This document shows, one piece after another, positions 5,776 to 6,756 of a DNA stretch of 6,756 nt. The DNA is from an uncultured Fibrobacterota bacterium. Its GTDB lineage: Bacteria; Fibrobacterota; Chitinivibrionia; Chitinivibrionales; Chitinispirillaceae. The DNA lies in the NCBI GenBank assembly GCA_903888815.1, contig CAISVC010000191.1, positions 1 through 6,756 of the forward strand. The letters are read 5' to 3'. The position numbers were made by a program, and so were the translations under genes. How positions within the stretch are numbered: the first letter of the stretch is position 1; every line of letters begins with the position of its first letter. The notes beneath the pieces are model-generated. The model was not told the origin of the DNA and ran no database searches. It saw only the letters and a list, made by a program, of their open reading frames with translations.

Positions 5776-6756
5776 TTAAAAACTGACATGAAAAAACAGC
5801 CGCCCCTGGGTACGTTTAAAGGTGTTGTTCCTGGACATGTAACGATAAATGTACTCATATTCAGGCCTTATGCCCAGATAGCGATTGATGTTATAAATAA
5901 AAAGACAATCGATCACACACTCTTTTAAACCAAGCTGGCCGGTGTTATTGGTCGGCGATAATTTTCCGACCAGGCTCTGATCGCCCTCCTTGAATTTTGC
6001 AGAGAAATGCTGCGCCCAGCTTACCATTGCGCTGTACCCGAACTTTTTGGTGAGAAACCTGTTCTCCGATTTGACATAGAGCCTGTATTTGAAATAGCTG
6101 TTGGCATCAAAACACTCGTCCCGGTTCATTTCCCCCTCGATCGCACCTTCGGTAAAGCCCCAGTAGACCGTCGTATACTTGGCCCCGAGCGCGCATCCCA
6201 GGCCATCCTCACGCAAAGGCGGGTTGTTTTTGTTCGGCTTTCCATCTGCTGAGCGGGCGGCAATATCGCGGTATCGGTCAGAAAACAGGTATGGCGTCAG
6301 AAAAAAACGCGTATTGAAGGGGGTGAGATAGATGGCAGTCATTTCATATTTGAAAACAGCATAATCATTGCTCGCCAGACCAAAAACGCCCGGATTCACT
6401 TCCGTGAGCGAGGAGTCAGAATAGGTGCTGAATCCTATGGTGAATATCTCTTCCAGGATCAAGTCCGGGGTCAGCACGATATAAAGAAACGGGCGTATAC
6501 GGCCGCGATAATTGACCAGATTAAAAATGTTTCTCTCTTTGTTTATTCCCGGTATCGTTTCGATATTACCGACCAATTCACCGCCGATCGAAAAAATATC
6601 ATTAATAAAAAACAGGTTTCGTGAGCTTACTGCCGTGAAAGCCGGATTAAAATCCCTCGCTTTGGAAATAGTGTGATAAAAATCGACCGAAGCGTCGATA
6701 CCCAGCGAATTTGAGTACCGTCTGCTTGCCACAAGCTCCTTAAAAAGTGCCATTCT
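5776..6756 (-). CDS. outer-membrane beta-barrel protein, 5' end outside window
   Basis: The visible 327 codons run open to the window edge. An ATG lies at 6753, but the reading frame continues past it (AGA) and no signal peptide follows it, so the true start is probably beyond the window. The sequence is a run of amphipathic, aromatic-rich strands separated by polar turns: GRIRPFLYIVLTPDLIL, YAVFKYEMTAIYLTPF, TRFFLTPYLFSDRYRD, YFKYRLYVKSENRF and LGIRPEYEYIYRYMS. It ends in RLFFHVSF with a terminal Phe, the classic outer-membrane barrel-assembly signal. At least a dozen strands can be guessed, so it may be a pore or receptor rather than a small structural barrel. The family and the substrate are unknown. 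It is the first visible gene of the operon, and the small lipoprotein gene follows 20 bases later. Confidence 0.8.
   Translation of the reverse strand, partial: RMALFKELVASRRYSNSLGIDASVDFYHTISKARDFNPAFTAVSSRNLFFINDIFSIGGELVGNIETIPGINKERNIFNLVNYRGRIRPFLYIVLTPDLILEEIFTIGFSTYSDSSLTEVNPGVFGLASNDYAVFKYEMTAIYLTPFNTRFFLTPYLFSDRYRDIAARSADGKPNKNNPPLREDGLGCALGAKYTTVYWGFTEGAIEGEMNRDECFDANSYFKYRLYVKSENRFLTKKFGYSAMVSWAQHFSAKFKEGDQSLVGKLSPTNNTGQLGLKECVIDCLFIYNINRYLGIRPEYEYIYRYMSRNNTFKRTQGRLFFHVSF

Noticed and set aside
5427..5786. Plus-strand open frame of 119 codons with hydrophobic parts
   Set aside because: It is antisense to the small lipoprotein, which has a strong ribosome binding site and signal; the hydrophobic segments mirror that gene.

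Overview
The window reads as a single transcriptional block. Nine genes lie on the minus strand with gaps of 3 to 51 bases or short overlaps, and I see no plausible plus-strand gene, RNA gene, mobile element or CRISPR array. In transcription order, from the right end to the left, they are: an outer-membrane beta-barrel (5' end outside the window), a small lipoprotein, a second beta-barrel with a long low-complexity leader, two related lipoproteins in tandem, a Rieske [2Fe-2S] protein, a cytochrome b6-like membrane protein, a gluconate 2-dehydrogenase subunit 3-type protein, and the N-terminal third or so of a GMC-type FAD oxidoreductase (3' end outside the window).

Two outer-membrane barrels and three putative lipoproteins point to a didermous (Gram-negative) bacterium. 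Base composition is moderate. The barrel and lipoprotein style recalls the FCB group (Fibrobacterota/Chitinivibrionia-like or Bacteroidota-like lineages), but that is a weak impression and not an identification. No promoter for the operon is visible, so it probably begins upstream of the right end.

The redox half (about 1-2146) is the striking part. GMC flavoproteins paired with a subunit 3 normally pass electrons to a c-type cytochrome subunit. Here no CxxCH motif occurs in any visible gene, and the position is taken by a Rieske protein plus a cytochrome b-like protein. The cytochrome b-like protein keeps the two histidines that correspond to the p-side heme (bL) ligands (H62, H156) but has lost both histidines expected for the n-side heme (bH; F76 and L170 stand there). 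It therefore looks like a one-heme cytochrome b that cannot run a Q cycle. The Rieske protein keeps all four cluster ligands and the disulfide cysteines, but lacks the Ser and Tyr that raise the potential in classical Rieske proteins. My working model, which is inference, is a periplasm-facing, membrane-anchored dehydrogenase: substrate to FAD (GMC) to [2Fe-2S] to a single heme b to quinone, or a variant of that order.

The envelope half (about 2103-6756) encodes proteins I cannot assign to named families. Their tight linkage suggests an outer-membrane module that works with the dehydrogenase, for example in substrate entry or electron exit, but the sequence does not show which.
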